Part shown: positions 15,346-24,210 of the stretch, one piece after another
Numbering within the stretch: the stretch's first letter is position 1
Layout: every line of letters begins with the position of its first letter
Source: Bacilliculturomica massiliensis
GTDB lineage: Bacteria > Bacillota > Clostridia > Peptostreptococcales > Anaerovoracaceae
DNA length: 64,000 nucleotides
Direction of reading: 5' to 3'
NCBI RefSeq assembly: GCF_900605495.1
Contig: NZ_LR027599.1
Location: forward strand, 1 to 64,000
Translations under genes and position numbers: made by a program
The notes under the pieces: model-generated
Told to the model about the DNA's origin: nothing
Databases searched by the model: none
The model's input: only the letters and a program-made list of their open reading frames with translations

Positions 15346-16306
15346 TAAAATCGCCCCCGATCAATGTAAGATCCATGAAGTGAGATTTACCGCTTAATGT
15401 ATGCTTCACTTTCTCCACGATCATGTAAGTATTCGCAATCAGATCGCCTAAATCGAGCGTTACAGGAACAGAAGAACCGCCCCTGACAGATATGTCGCCA
15501 AACGCATTTTTGATGCTTAAATTACGCGATTTTCGGTTGTAGTATTTCAGCAGCGCATTGGCTTTCTTCACTGCGTTTGCGTCGTTGTCAATCTTCTCGA
15601 AATACTGCAGAACACCCCACAGGCCAATTGTGTAGGAATCCATTGCCTGAAAAAATTGTCGCTCTCCCGCATCATCATTTTCGTACATGAGTCGAACCTG
15701 ATTATACGTTTCACTGTCAATGCTTGTAGAGTAATCAAAATTTTCCGCCGCGTCCTTGTCGATCAACAGATTCACACGCATTGATCCAATATTCTTAAGT
15801 GTCAGCTTCCCGCACAAATCGTAAAGAACATACATTTCGTTAGTGGCCTGCAGTGTTTCGTTGAGCGCACTTTGGATCATGTCGAACAATGTCTGATCTT
15901 CTTCCAGCCGGTACGGAATCACATACTTTGTATCTTCGATTTCGCCGCACGTCAGTTTGAAATCGTTGGCAAGCGTCTTTATAAACGTACTGGCCGTCAT
16001 ATCCTCGTATTGAATGGTATCTTTGTTTTTCAGGTACCTAAGCTGATCATATGCCGTTACTTTGATCGTTCCATCCTTGTTCCTGCTTTTTGTGAAGACA
16101 TAGCCCCAAAACACATCGGTTTCGCCTACGCGAAACAATACGCTGTCCCCCTCCTGAAAATTGAGAACGCCATCCTTAACGACTGTGAAGGTCAGCTTGC
16201 CGGGTGCTCCCCTCCGCTCTGTCTCCCACACGATATCGTCTCTTACGACTGGGTTATAGATCTTTCCATTTTCCTTATTACCGATTCTTAATTGTAGTTC
16301 AGGCAA
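15338..16306 (-). CDS. Baseplate hub protein, XkdQ/YqbQ-like
   Basis: A 322-residue hub protein with VWETERRGAPGKLTFTVVKD, GDSVLFRVGETDVFWGYVFT and a C-terminal LGDLIANTYMIVEKVKHTL, as in XkdQ/gpD-like hubs. The TTG start at 16306 follows AGGTGATC and overlaps the LysM gene end. Confidence 0.85.
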   Translation of the reverse strand: MPELQLRIGNKENGKIYNPVVRDDIVWETERRGAPGKLTFTVVKDGVLNFQEGDSVLFRVGETDVFWGYVFTKSRNKDGTIKVTAYDQLRYLKNKDTIQYEDMTASTFIKTLANDFKLTCGEIEDTKYVIPYRLEEDQTLFDMIQSALNETLQATNEMYVLYDLCGKLTLKNIGSMRVNLLIDKDAAENFDYSTSIDSETYNQVRLMYENDDAGERQFFQAMDSYTIGLWGVLQYFEKIDNDANAVKKANALLKYYNRKSRNLSIKNAFGDISVRGGSSVPVTLDLGDLIANTYMIVEKVKHTLSGKSHFMDLTLIGGDFIA

Positions 16307-16952
16307 ATCGGATCACCTGCCCCGGATGGATTAAATTTGCATTTGCTATATTGTTGAGTTTCGCAATCTCTTTATACTTGGATCCGTCACCCAGTTCTGT
16401 TTTGCAGATCATCCAGAGGTTATCCCCGGACTTTACGGTATAAGTTTTTTCGGGCTGCTTTGCCGGACGTTCCTTTGTGACCGAAACCGCCGGTTCTCCG
16501 CTTGTGGTATTCTCGATCACCCCGACGATTTTTGCCCCATACGAAACATACTGTCTCAACTTAATATCGACCTCCACATCGAACCCATTTCCGGAATCCT
16601 CGTTGATCGTATAATCTTCCAACAACACCATAATGTCATTGTCAAAACTTCGCTGCCCTCCCTCAAAACGTCGGTTGACGATAAACCGGAACGGCGTTTT
16701 ACCAACCTTAAGCATCTTTAGCGCTCTGAGGTAATATGCTGGATCATGGAAGCCATCCGGATAGACAGCGAATGGATATCGAGTTACAGGAAGCAGGACG
16801 GTAAAGCTGATATCTGACAGGCCTGGAACCTCTGGAATATTGATCTCCTGCCCAGAAATCAGATTAATTGTTTTGTTCTGGTTTTTTGTCTTAATTCCGA
16901 GGGATTCCGGGGCTACAGGGAACTGCAAGGAATCAAAAAGGAATTCGTACAT
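16299..16952 (-). CDS. Tail protein with LysM domain, XkdP-like
   Basis: A 217-residue protein. The N-terminal tail part (MYEFLFDSLQFPVAPESLGI; GQEINIPEVPGLSDISFTVL) is followed by a C-terminal LysM (YTVKSGDNLWMICKTELGDG; NNIANANLIHPGQVI). XkdP-type proteins bind the tail hub and can touch peptidoglycan. It starts three bases after the tape measure stop. Confidence 0.88.
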   Translation of the reverse strand: MYEFLFDSLQFPVAPESLGIKTKNQNKTINLISGQEINIPEVPGLSDISFTVLLPVTRYPFAVYPDGFHDPAYYLRALKMLKVGKTPFRFIVNRRFEGGQRSFDNDIMVLLEDYTINEDSGNGFDVEVDIKLRQYVSYGAKIVGVIENTTSGEPAVSVTKERPAKQPEKTYTVKSGDNLWMICKTELGDGSKYKEIAKLNNIANANLIHPGQVIRFA

Positions 16953-16955
16953 CTT

Positions 16956-19055
16956 TTACACCCCTTCCGCTACGGCCAGCAGTCTTTCATACGTCTTATC
17001 TTCCAACTGTGCTATCACTCCATCAATATCCAAATCGCTATTTATGTGCGCGTCTGTATTCATGGTTATGGAGAGTTGCGCGGTCGTGAACCGGTTGATC
17101 ACATCACGTTCCGCGATATCCCGGAGATATTTCAAATCTTCACTACTGATACTTGTGTTACTCGCCGTTTTTCCAGTATTTTCGGCAATCGCGGCCATGT
17201 TATCGTAAACGTCAGAATGTGCCCACGGATCACGATTTCCCATCTTTCCGCCGTGGTCAACGGCGAATAGATTCGATCCCCAGTTATACCCGGTGTTGAA
17301 TGCCGCGCCGTAGTCAAAGTAATCTAACGTCTTCAGTTTTTCTTCCCATCCGGATCTGTCTTTAATGTCTTGCGTAGACTTCTGTATCTGATTATAAAAT
17401 CTGTCAATTCCGCTTGTAATGTCAATGTTCACGCCCGGAATTTTGTTCACTAATCCTTCAATAGCGTTGGCGATATTAAGGATATATCCGATTACATTTT
17501 TCGCCAGATCGAGGAATAAAACCTGGATGGCCGCTATCGGATGATTAAAAACATTGCCCAGGAAGTTGATAAACGCGGCAAAGGTATTCCAGAGCGGTGC
17601 AACAAAATTATTCACGATTCCGGCTCCTAGTGCCGAAAACGCCCCGGCGATGATTCCGGTCGCGCTGATTGATTTACCTGCAAATTTATTGATCGCCGCC
17701 ACAGCAAGATAAATAACCGCAACTAATGCGATAATTGCCAATACTATCCACGTGAGCGGACACGCCAAAAGGGCCGCATTGAACGCCCACATGGAAGCCG
17801 CCGCCGCAGAATTTGCAACCGCAGCTTGAGCCTGAGCCGCGTTAGCCATTGCAACTCTCAAAGTTACTCCTGGTATTAAGATACTTGCCAACACTCTTTG
17901 AATATTTGCAATTGCCTCTGCACCGGCTGCCGCTAAAGTTGCAACTTTATATGCAATCAGCGCACTCGTCACCCCTAAAATCACAGGCCTTAACATTGAC
18001 CAATTTTGTATTATGCCGTTTGCCAGACGGCCCATAACACCGAAGACCTTCACCGCCGCTCCTGCCAGCATCGAAAGGGCGTTGATCGCTCCCGAAACCA
18101 CCCGTTGAAAATTGTTGCCGTTTGCCATATCGCTTAATTGTTGCAAAATAGGGCTAAATTTTTGTATGACTTTATTCCCAATTTCAGTCCATATCTGCCC
18201 GAATTTCATTGGCATAGCTTCGAACCGCGCCTCAATCTCGTCTGCAGAAGCAAATAGCGCATTTTTTATGACCTCTGCAGTCAGCATTCCTTTTGATGAC
18301 CATTCCTTCATCGTCCCTTCTACTTTCAGAACATTCCTCATGTAGTCCTCGATTGACTTCGAAAGGAGCGGCGCATTTTCTATGATTGAGCGGTATTCGT
18401 CACCTTGCAGCCTGCCAGATCCTAACGCCTGATTAAGCTGATACATCGCCGCGCTTGATTCTTGCGCGGATGCTCCGGCGATTACAAAATTTTTGTTCAT
18501 TAATTCCGCGAAACGAATAATTTCATTATTGTTCGAAAACGCATTACCAGCAAGTAATCCGAATTTCGATACACTTTGCATCACATCCAGATATCCAGCC
18601 CTTGAGCGTTGCGCAGAATCAAAAATTCTTTTTTCAAGCGCCGCGACAGATCCATTGTCATCAACGAGCAGATTTAACCGGGCCTGTGCCCCGGACATCC
18701 GATCAGATAACCCCAAAACACCATGCACCGACTGAAAACTCATATAAGCAGCCGCCAGCCGCTTCACGCTGTTCATCATGCTATTTGCCGCAGTGGTCCC
18801 ATCCCGCATTCTGTTGTTTAACTGTTCTTGCTGTCGCGTGCTCTGACAAATAGATTCTTCGATACTATTTATTGCTGCTTCTGCGCTTGCCAGTTCCGTT
18901 CGAGCCGCCCGCAGACCAGAGGTATCAATCATTTGCCGCGATGCATTTTGTGCGGATAACATCGAATTAATTAACGTATCATTCGCATGAATAATTGACT
19001 TTAGCGGGCCTGTCATCCCGTCTCTTAATGCGATCATCGCCGATATTGTTGGCAT
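16956..19055 (-). CDS. Tape measure protein
   Basis: A 699-residue protein whose length sets the tail length. It has an N-terminal helical region, the conserved tape-measure N-terminal motif (LGSGRLQGDEYRSIIENAPL), a hydrophobic central block (ALLACPLTWIVLAIIALVAV) and several Ala-rich spans expected to line or cross the membrane at injection. ATG at 19055 follows AAAGGAG. It is relatively short, so the tail should be short. It is separated from the tail chaperone by a moron gene. Confidence 0.92.
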   Translation of the reverse strand: MPTISAMIALRDGMTGPLKSIIHANDTLINSMLSAQNASRQMIDTSGLRAARTELASAEAAINSIEESICQSTRQQEQLNNRMRDGTTAANSMMNSVKRLAAAYMSFQSVHGVLGLSDRMSGAQARLNLLVDDNGSVAALEKRIFDSAQRSRAGYLDVMQSVSKFGLLAGNAFSNNNEIIRFAELMNKNFVIAGASAQESSAAMYQLNQALGSGRLQGDEYRSIIENAPLLSKSIEDYMRNVLKVEGTMKEWSSKGMLTAEVIKNALFASADEIEARFEAMPMKFGQIWTEIGNKVIQKFSPILQQLSDMANGNNFQRVVSGAINALSMLAGAAVKVFGVMGRLANGIIQNWSMLRPVILGVTSALIAYKVATLAAAGAEAIANIQRVLASILIPGVTLRVAMANAAQAQAAVANSAAAASMWAFNAALLACPLTWIVLAIIALVAVIYLAVAAINKFAGKSISATGIIAGAFSALGAGIVNNFVAPLWNTFAAFINFLGNVFNHPIAAIQVLFLDLAKNVIGYILNIANAIEGLVNKIPGVNIDITSGIDRFYNQIQKSTQDIKDRSGWEEKLKTLDYFDYGAAFNTGYNWGSNLFAVDHGGKMGNRDPWAHSDVYDNMAAIAENTGKTASNTSISSEDLKYLRDIAERDVINRFTTAQLSITMNTDAHINSDLDIDGVIAQLEDKTYERLLAVAEGV

Positions 19056-19081
19056 TGTATCTCCTTTCTTTTTAGCATTAC

Positions 19082-19105
19082 AAAAGCGCGTCATTTCTGA
19101 CGCGC
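19082..19105 (-). terminator. Terminator of the DUF4428-SHOCT moron
   Basis: Perfect 8-bp stem GCGCGTCA/TGACGCGC (19086-19093 with 19098-19105), then TTTTG on the minus strand, directly before the tape measure ribosome site. Confidence 0.75.
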
Positions 19106-19193
19106 CTATGCATCTTGATAGTATTGGTCATCACCCATCCTTGTATAGAGAGCGACTAGACAGCGCGTTGATCGTGCCATCAATCACCTGTTA

Positions 19194-19946
19194 TTACAGT
19201 CTTAATAATTGTTTTTTCTTTTCGTTGAATTCAGCTTCTGTAATTATGCAATCATCTAGTAGCGATTTATATTTTCTTATCTCCTCAGCAGCATCAATCG
19301 TCTGCCTTGATTCATCACATTCTCGTCTACCCTCCGCCATGATAACGGAAATTGAAGAAAGAATATCATTAGCAAACATGTTCGCGTTCTTGTATATTTC
19401 AGATGATGTCTTTACTTTAAAAGATATAAGTTGAATATAGGCAGTCGGTGATGAAAGATTGTTAATAGTTAGTTTGACTTTAAGTTCGTTGACATACGAT
19501 TTGCCTGAAGTTCTGGAAGCTGTCGAAGCCCCGACTACCGCACCTACTCCACCGGCAATCAAACCTCCCGCAATCGCGTTTGCAAGACCACCGTTAGTTT
19601 TGCTCATAGAATCTTCGATTATGTCACAGTCCAGAATGTCTGCATAATTAACCACTACATACTGAGGTTTCTGTCCCTGCATTGTATTTAAAAATTTTAT
19701 TCTTTTATCATTTTCGTCAAACGCAATAAAACTACCTATGCTTTTAGTGGGTACGAAACTATCCGAAACCGCTTGATTGTGCTCTTTTTGATAGAGGAGC
19801 TCTTTTATCCTATTTGTGTCATACTGCATAATAGGAGTCGTGAGCGTAAATCCACACTTTTTAAAACACTTTGCGCAAATCCACCCATCCACGGTCTTAA
19901 ATCTAGTGAGACCCGCCTTGTTCCCGCAAATATTACATATAGCCAT
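19194..19946 (-). CDS. DUF4428-SHOCT domain protein, moron in the tail operon
   Basis: A 250-residue protein. The N-terminal zinc-ribbon-like part has CNICGNKAG and CAKCFKKCG (DUF4428 type), a middle domain contains VNYADILDCDIIED, there is a glycine-rich hydrophobic stretch (AIAGGLIAGGVGAVVGAS, about 123-140), and the C-terminus is a SHOCT motif (KYKSLLDDCIITEAEFNEKK). GGGAGGTAAAAGGGG precedes ATG. A TATAAT box lies 45-50 bp upstream (19991-19996) and a terminator follows, so it can be expressed independently. It is AT-rich and lies where PBSX-like phages normally have chaperone next to tape measure. Host-interaction or exclusion role inferred, not shown. Confidence 0.75.
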   Translation of the reverse strand: MAICNICGNKAGLTRFKTVDGWICAKCFKKCGFTLTTPIMQYDTNRIKELLYQKEHNQAVSDSFVPTKSIGSFIAFDENDKRIKFLNTMQGQKPQYVVVNYADILDCDIIEDSMSKTNGGLANAIAGGLIAGGVGAVVGASTASRTSGKSYVNELKVKLTINNLSSPTAYIQLISFKVKTSSEIYKNANMFANDILSSISVIMAEGRRECDESRQTIDAAEEIRKYKSLLDDCIITEAEFNEKKKQLLRL

Positions 19947-20019
19947 CCCCTTTTACCTCCCCATTACTAAAGGCGACAATCTTTTCCATCATTATACCGT
20001 AACAGGGAGGTCATTACCA

Positions 20020-20205
20020 TTATTTTTTCCGCTTCATCTTTTTTTCTTCCTCTTTTTCCGCCTTGATCCGCAGGTCAATTGCAGCATAGATAAACGCCCG
20101 CTCCTCCCGCGGCAGCTCCATCAGCTCACCTGGCAGAATCCGAAGTTTGTGGAGGGCGTAATAGGCCATGTTTGCTTCAAGATCGCCCCCCGTGATTAGT
20201 TTTTT
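20020..20205 (-). CDS. Frameshift extension of the tail assembly chaperone (T part)
   Basis: About 60 residues in the -1 frame relative to the upstream chaperone: after the slippery site the frame reads LITGGDLEANMAYYALHKLR, then ELMELPREERAFIYAAIDLR and a lysine-rich tail. There is no ribosome site or start codon at its beginning, but codon use and the charged helical sequence look protein-like. It resembles the T domain of lambda gpGT-like products, which recruits the tape measure. Confidence 0.75.
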   Translation of the reverse strand, partial: KKLITGGDLEANMAYYALHKLRILPGELMELPREERAFIYAAIDLRIKAEKEEEKKMKRKK

Positions 20206-20621
20206 GCTTCGTCAACCTTATCTTCTATTGGAGCGTCGAATCCTGTCATTTCGTTTACCGCAGCAAGCAAGGCGGTAAGTTCGCCGGGGAACAACATTTT
20301 TCCGATCAGTTCTTCCGCGCTCATAGCTCCATACGAATTCTGAATCTCAGGATCGTTCAGATTCGGATATACGACGCAGGCCGCTGCCAGATAGCGCATA
20401 TACTTCCCACGATCCATCGTTTCTGTAAACTGGCCCCGCTTTCCAGCGACTGCAACCCGTTTCATGCATTCTTCCATCAACTTATCGTTTTCTGTGGCCG
20501 TTATGGGCTGGATCTCCCATTCTTCCGGCTTGCCGTCTTCGTCGACGAATCTATTTGATACAACCACTTTCTGGTTCTCCGGCAGTATCGCAGACTGTTT
20601 TAAAAAAGATTTTAAGCTCAT
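20196..20621 (-). CDS. Tail assembly chaperone, XkdN-like (G part), with -1 frameshift site
   Basis: A 141-residue protein starting MSLKSFLKQSAILPENQKVV with conserved EWEIQPITATENDKLMEECM, as in XkdN. It ends ...DEAKN, where the codons GCA AAA AAC TAA contain the heptamer A AAA AAC (plus strand GTTTTTT, 20199-20205) one codon before the stop. Slipping by -1 enters the downstream frame and gives the long chaperone form. This mirrors the lambda G/GT arrangement (established for tailed phages). The start is chosen at 20621 because AAAGGA lies upstream; a longer frame lacks one. Confidence 0.85.
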   Translation of the reverse strand: MSLKSFLKQSAILPENQKVVVSNRFVDEDGKPEEWEIQPITATENDKLMEECMKRVAVAGKRGQFTETMDRGKYMRYLAAACVVYPNLNDPEIQNSYGAMSAEELIGKMLFPGELTALLAAVNEMTGFDAPIEDKVDEAKN

Positions 20622-20655
20622 ATTCTCGATTCCTTTCTGATTAAAAAAATGCCGC

Positions 20656-20841
20656 TTACGATGCAAGCAGCAGTGACGACTTGTATTTTGTTTCTATAAA
20701 ATCCTTAATTTCTTTGTAACCCATTCCGACCCCAATCAGGCTTCCGACCAGCATTTCCAGCTGTTCTACTTCTTTTAACTGCTCACTTGTCAGATAGTCT
20801 CTAAGGCTTTCTTTTTGTTTTATTATGTTTGTTGTTCCCAA
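20656..20841 (-). CDS. Small phage tail-region protein
   Basis: A 61-residue helical protein (KESLRDYLTSEQLKEVEQLE, MLVGSLIGVGMGYKEIKDFI). Start is TTG at 20841, nine bases after the tube stop, with only a weak AAGAGA ribosome site. Position between tube and chaperone is conserved in compact phage operons, but no family is recognised. Confidence 0.5.
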   Translation of the reverse strand: MGTTNIIKQKESLRDYLTSEQLKEVEQLEMLVGSLIGVGMGYKEIKDFIETKYKSSLLLAS

Positions 20842-20849
20842 TCTCTTAT

Positions 20850-21323
20850 TTACTGCATGCCATCCAGCAGGTCGAACTCCTGCGGCATATCCCAGTCATC
20901 GAACGTTCCAGAGAGTTCCTCGTCTAAAATTTCGTCCCCGGCGGAGAACTTCGAAAGAATCATACTGTCGATCAAGCAGCCGCGATGCGTGATCGTCTGT
21001 TTCCCTGATTTTGATCCCTTATCTTCGTTCGTCACCTGAATGTCAAAGGGAGTCAGCACTCCGGTGTTTTTGTAAGTCAACAGCCATTTACGAAATACGG
21101 ACTGATTGTAGTGGGCGGTTCCTGACCATGTGCCTGATCCGCCGCCGGGCTTTTTACCAGCGGTCACCCTGCCCAAGATGGGAACGTCGATCAGATTAAC
21201 TTCGTATTTGGATTCGAACTCATGAAGCTGCATCATTTTGTAACGATTGCCGTCCAGCGTCACGTAACATTCTGCCAGTGCCCCATATACTGCGTCTGTA
21301 GCGTTCATCAAAGGTTCATTCAT
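20850..21323 (-). CDS. Tail tube protein, XkdM-like
   Basis: A 157-residue protein (MNEPLMNATDAVYGALAECY; GRVTAGKKPGGGSGTWSGTA; FRKWLLTYKNTGVLTPFDIQ), the typical PBSX/XkdM tube sequence. It forms the inner tube under the sheath. ATG at 21323 is chosen since AAAGGAG is eight bases upstream. Confidence 0.92.
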   Translation of the reverse strand: MNEPLMNATDAVYGALAECYVTLDGNRYKMMQLHEFESKYEVNLIDVPILGRVTAGKKPGGGSGTWSGTAHYNQSVFRKWLLTYKNTGVLTPFDIQVTNEDKGSKSGKQTITHRGCLIDSMILSKFSAGDEILDEELSGTFDDWDMPQEFDLLDGMQ

Positions 21324-21336
21324 TTTAATCACTCCT

Positions 21337-22647
21337 TTACTGTATCATCACTGTCATATACAGTTGCGTCATTGCATTAACAGGCTGAACGGTATTCTGC
21401 ACCACAACAGCCTTCTTCGTATCTCCGGCTGAAACCGTTACATGATCTGACTGAAAGCCCTCAATCGCACGGATTGTCTGTAACTCCTGACGCAATTTGA
21501 CGATATCATTCCACAGCGAGATTCTCCCCGCATCATCGTTCGGAACCTGTCCCAGATACTTCGTATTGAACAACAGTGCGTCGTCGTTTCCAATCTGATC
21601 CAGTACTCTTATCGTCTGATTCTCAGAAAAATCGGCGCTCTTCTCATCGGTGAATGTCACAAAGGTATTGATATCAGAAAGAACCCGTATGTCTTCCCCT
21701 ACCTTGTGAAGCATGAGTTTTCCGGCTTTGATCCCGGTTTCGAGATCGCTCTGCTTGAAATCTGTGTTTACTGCAAATTCTCCGTTGTATTTTGTGTTGG
21801 TCATGGACTTATTCACGGCGCACCCCGCCTCAGCTCCGGTCATCCAGTATACCGCCGAAGATTCCGGCCACCCTTCATCCGTCGTCTGATTCTCCACAGA
21901 GATCACGCCCTCAAAATCTGCCGCAGTCCGGTAAAGTACCGCCTGGAACTTTACACCCACATCATTTCTCATACGCTTTGTGAACTGTGTGAAGAGCGCG
22001 CAGACAGCTTCGTCTGTAGATAAGCACCCCAAAGCGTTGAAGCTGTAGCTTTCCATTTTGTCAAGAAACGTCTGGTAATCGTCACCAGTAACAGATGACT
22101 TATTCGTCCCTCCGGTCAGTTTAGTCCCTGCTGTGGCGGCCAGTGTCGCCCCGGTCTTCCATGTCACATAATCGTTGTCCTTCAGATCCACCATGACCTT
22201 CACTGTCTGCGCGTCCACCTCCCTCGCGCCGAACACGGTCTTCACGTCGAAGGCTGTAGAATCGTCCACATTGGGCGAAATAACGATTGTGATATCGTTG
22301 CCCTTTACGCCACTATAACGCGCCGTTGCAAAATCGTTTGTTGCTTTCTCCCCACTGTTAAGACGGTACAAATAAGCTGTTCTTAACCCGTTTTTAAAGA
22401 GATCTCTAATCCCTTTCAATTTTTCATCCGTAAACGCATAACCAAAGATCTTCATGGACTCTTTCTCTAAATCCACCTGCGTTACTGGAAAAACTTCACC
22501 GTCTACACCCCAGTCCAGTTCCAGCGCCATTGCCGCTACACCCCTGTCAGAGAGGGCCGCCGATGCTTTTGACGCAGAAACAAAATTGATATATGCCCCC
22601 GGCAACACTTTATTCTGAGTGAGGAAGGTTCCTCCACCTAATGCCAT
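21337..22647 (-). CDS. Tail sheath protein, XkdK-like
   Basis: A 436-residue contractile sheath subunit: MALGGGTFLTQNKVLPGAYI at the N-terminus, then SDRGVAAMALELDWGVDGEV, and a C-terminal SLWNDIVKLRQELQTIRAIE typical of sheath proteins. Its presence shows the phage tail contracts. It begins directly after the stop of the small upstream gene. Confidence 0.95.
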   Translation of the reverse strand: MALGGGTFLTQNKVLPGAYINFVSASKASAALSDRGVAAMALELDWGVDGEVFPVTQVDLEKESMKIFGYAFTDEKLKGIRDLFKNGLRTAYLYRLNSGEKATNDFATARYSGVKGNDITIVISPNVDDSTAFDVKTVFGAREVDAQTVKVMVDLKDNDYVTWKTGATLAATAGTKLTGGTNKSSVTGDDYQTFLDKMESYSFNALGCLSTDEAVCALFTQFTKRMRNDVGVKFQAVLYRTAADFEGVISVENQTTDEGWPESSAVYWMTGAEAGCAVNKSMTNTKYNGEFAVNTDFKQSDLETGIKAGKLMLHKVGEDIRVLSDINTFVTFTDEKSADFSENQTIRVLDQIGNDDALLFNTKYLGQVPNDDAGRISLWNDIVKLRQELQTIRAIEGFQSDHVTVSAGDTKKAVVVQNTVQPVNAMTQLYMTVMIQ

Positions 22648-22857
22648 TTATCTTACATCCCCTTTCAAAAAATTGTCGATCATGCCATCTACCTGACCGA
22701 TACCGTATGTCTCTCCGTCTTTCAGCAGCACGCCAACCAGATCGAGCTTGCCCTTATAGCGCCGACTTGATAATATCTGCGCTTTTGTATACTGGGCCTG
22801 CTCTGATTCCATCGCAGATTCCATTTCGGGATCCAGCTTCTTCTTTTTCTCTGTCAT
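22648..22857 (-). CDS. Small phage protein upstream of the sheath
   Basis: A 69-residue protein, N-terminus lysine-rich (MTEKKKKLDPEMESAMESEQ), C-terminus VLLKDGETYGIGQVDGMIDN. AAAGGATG precedes ATG. Proteins of this place and size occur before the sheath in related clostridial phages; role not known. Confidence 0.65.
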   Translation of the reverse strand: MTEKKKKLDPEMESAMESEQAQYTKAQILSSRRYKGKLDLVGVLLKDGETYGIGQVDGMIDNFLKGDVR

Positions 22858-22860
22858 AGT

Positions 22861-23292
22861 TCATCCTTTCATTTTAGTGTCTTCCTGCATCTGCTCCATC
22901 GGCGTTTTCTGTACCTGCCGAATCACAAACAGGTTATACGATACAAAAAAATGTAAAACGCCGTCAACGACCTCATAATGAAAATTGGTTCCCCGCACCA
23001 TGTCTCCGTTTACTGTGATATATTCCAGCGCCGTGTAAAGCCGATCCGCCACATTTTCTATTTCACTATTTCGCTCGTAACGACTTTTGGGGAAATAGTG
23101 GATATCAAACGGATTCTTCCGCTCATATCTTGCTGCAGGCATCGGTGTTTGAGATGGATTCAGCGGGAAGATGAAAAAGCAGGGTTCTTTTAAACCCTGC
23201 TTGATTTCTTCACTGTATATGGTGTATTCATCCCCAAATTCTTCACTCAGGCAAACGGAAATGCCGTCTATCACATCACTGCCCAGACCCAT
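22861..23292 (-). CDS. Tail terminator / tail completion protein
   Basis: A 143-residue protein (MGLGSDVIDGISVCLSEEFG; FFIFPLNPSQTPMPAARYER; VVDGVLHFFVSYNLFV) matching the DUF6838-type tail terminator pattern of PBSX-like phages. It would cap the tail tube at the head side. ATG at 23292 follows AGGGGGTG. Confidence 0.75.
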   Translation of the reverse strand: MGLGSDVIDGISVCLSEEFGDEYTIYSEEIKQGLKEPCFFIFPLNPSQTPMPAARYERKNPFDIHYFPKSRYERNSEIENVADRLYTALEYITVNGDMVRGTNFHYEVVDGVLHFFVSYNLFVIRQVQKTPMEQMQEDTKMKG

Positions 23293-23833
23293 TGAAAACA
23301 CCCCCTAAAAACCGCATTAACTTCTTTTCTACGATCCCCTGTGCCTGACCCTGAAGCTCCTGCACTGACATGGTTAACATGAATCTCCCCGGTACCCATC
23401 CGTTATGATTTGCGGTGCGATGCCCGTACTCCACATAGGGGGCATATTGTACAGGATTGGACACCCTGATACAATATAACCCCCCAGTGCGGTATATACG
23501 GGATGAACTCACATAATCCTTTGCATTTTTACCGTTTCCGCTTCCAGAAGCAGCTTCCGCATGTGTTGCCGCCGTCCATCCGCGCCGCAATGTTCCGCCG
23601 GTTTTGGCAGATCGTGGGGTAAATGACACGGTACGCCCATCTGCTGTTTTGAAATTGACAGGCTTATTATATTGTCCTACGGGTGTGCGCTTTGTTACTT
23701 TTCTGAGCAGCCGTGCCGCAAGTTCTTTTGCACATTCTTCGCATAGTTGCTCCACTCCGGAATCTGCAAACTGTTTCAATTTACTGTTTAACCGTTGGAG
23801 CTGCCGAACATCGACCCGAATCCCTGTAGCCAT
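23276..23833 (-). CDS. HK97 gp10-like head-tail component
   Basis: A 185-residue protein with the gp10 pattern: N-terminal MATGIRVDVRQLQRLNSKLK, a basic central part, and SNPVQYAPYVEYGHRTANHN followed by GRFMLTMSVQ near the C-terminus. TAATG overlap with the upstream stop at 23833 fixes the start; AAGGAGTGG lies upstream. Confidence 0.85.
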   Translation of the reverse strand: MATGIRVDVRQLQRLNSKLKQFADSGVEQLCEECAKELAARLLRKVTKRTPVGQYNKPVNFKTADGRTVSFTPRSAKTGGTLRRGWTAATHAEAASGSGNGKNAKDYVSSSRIYRTGGLYCIRVSNPVQYAPYVEYGHRTANHNGWVPGRFMLTMSVQELQGQAQGIVEKKLMRFLGGVFNGSGQ

Positions 23834-24210
23834 TACGCCCACTCCTTCCAATTCACCAATTCGATTTCCTGATGCGTCCGATAAACCGCTGGATCACCGC
23901 TGAAACCATACTCAGCAGTGGCTGCGTGGTGGGTTACTTTTATTTTGCTGCCGGGATGAATGGTGATCTCCGGTGCAATAAATAACCGAATTGTCTGTTT
24001 CAGAGCCGCTCCCGTCTCCGTGCCCGTTGCCGCAGGGATCGACTCAAAGGATATCTTGCATGGTTGATTCGCGACTACAACAACCTCTCTTTGCGTGGTA
24101 CGCTTTGTTTCAGGGTTCTTAATGTCCATATAGGCTATGATGGTGCAAATATCATCATACTGGCTTTCGATCGCTTTCCTGACTGCCTTATAAGCGCTAT
24201 CCAGATTCAC
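23833..24210 (-). CDS. Head closure / head-tail joining protein
   Basis: A 125-residue protein (MNLDSAYKAVRKAIESQYDD; a beta-rich middle with QTIRLFIAPEITIHPGSKIK; ending ELVNWKEWA). Its size, position and composition fit a head-tail stopper. GTG start overlaps the upstream TGA as GTGA. Confidence 0.65.
   Translation of the reverse strand: MNLDSAYKAVRKAIESQYDDICTIIAYMDIKNPETKRTTQREVVVVANQPCKISFESIPAATGTETGAALKQTIRLFIAPEITIHPGSKIKVTHHAATAEYGFSGDPAVYRTHQEIELVNWKEWA

Noticed and set aside
20170-20200. Mu-like -2 frameshift on GGGGGGCGA in the tail chaperone
   Set aside because: The upstream frame stops at TAA before this run. The A AAA AAC heptamer one codon earlier gives a simple -1 shift into the required frame.
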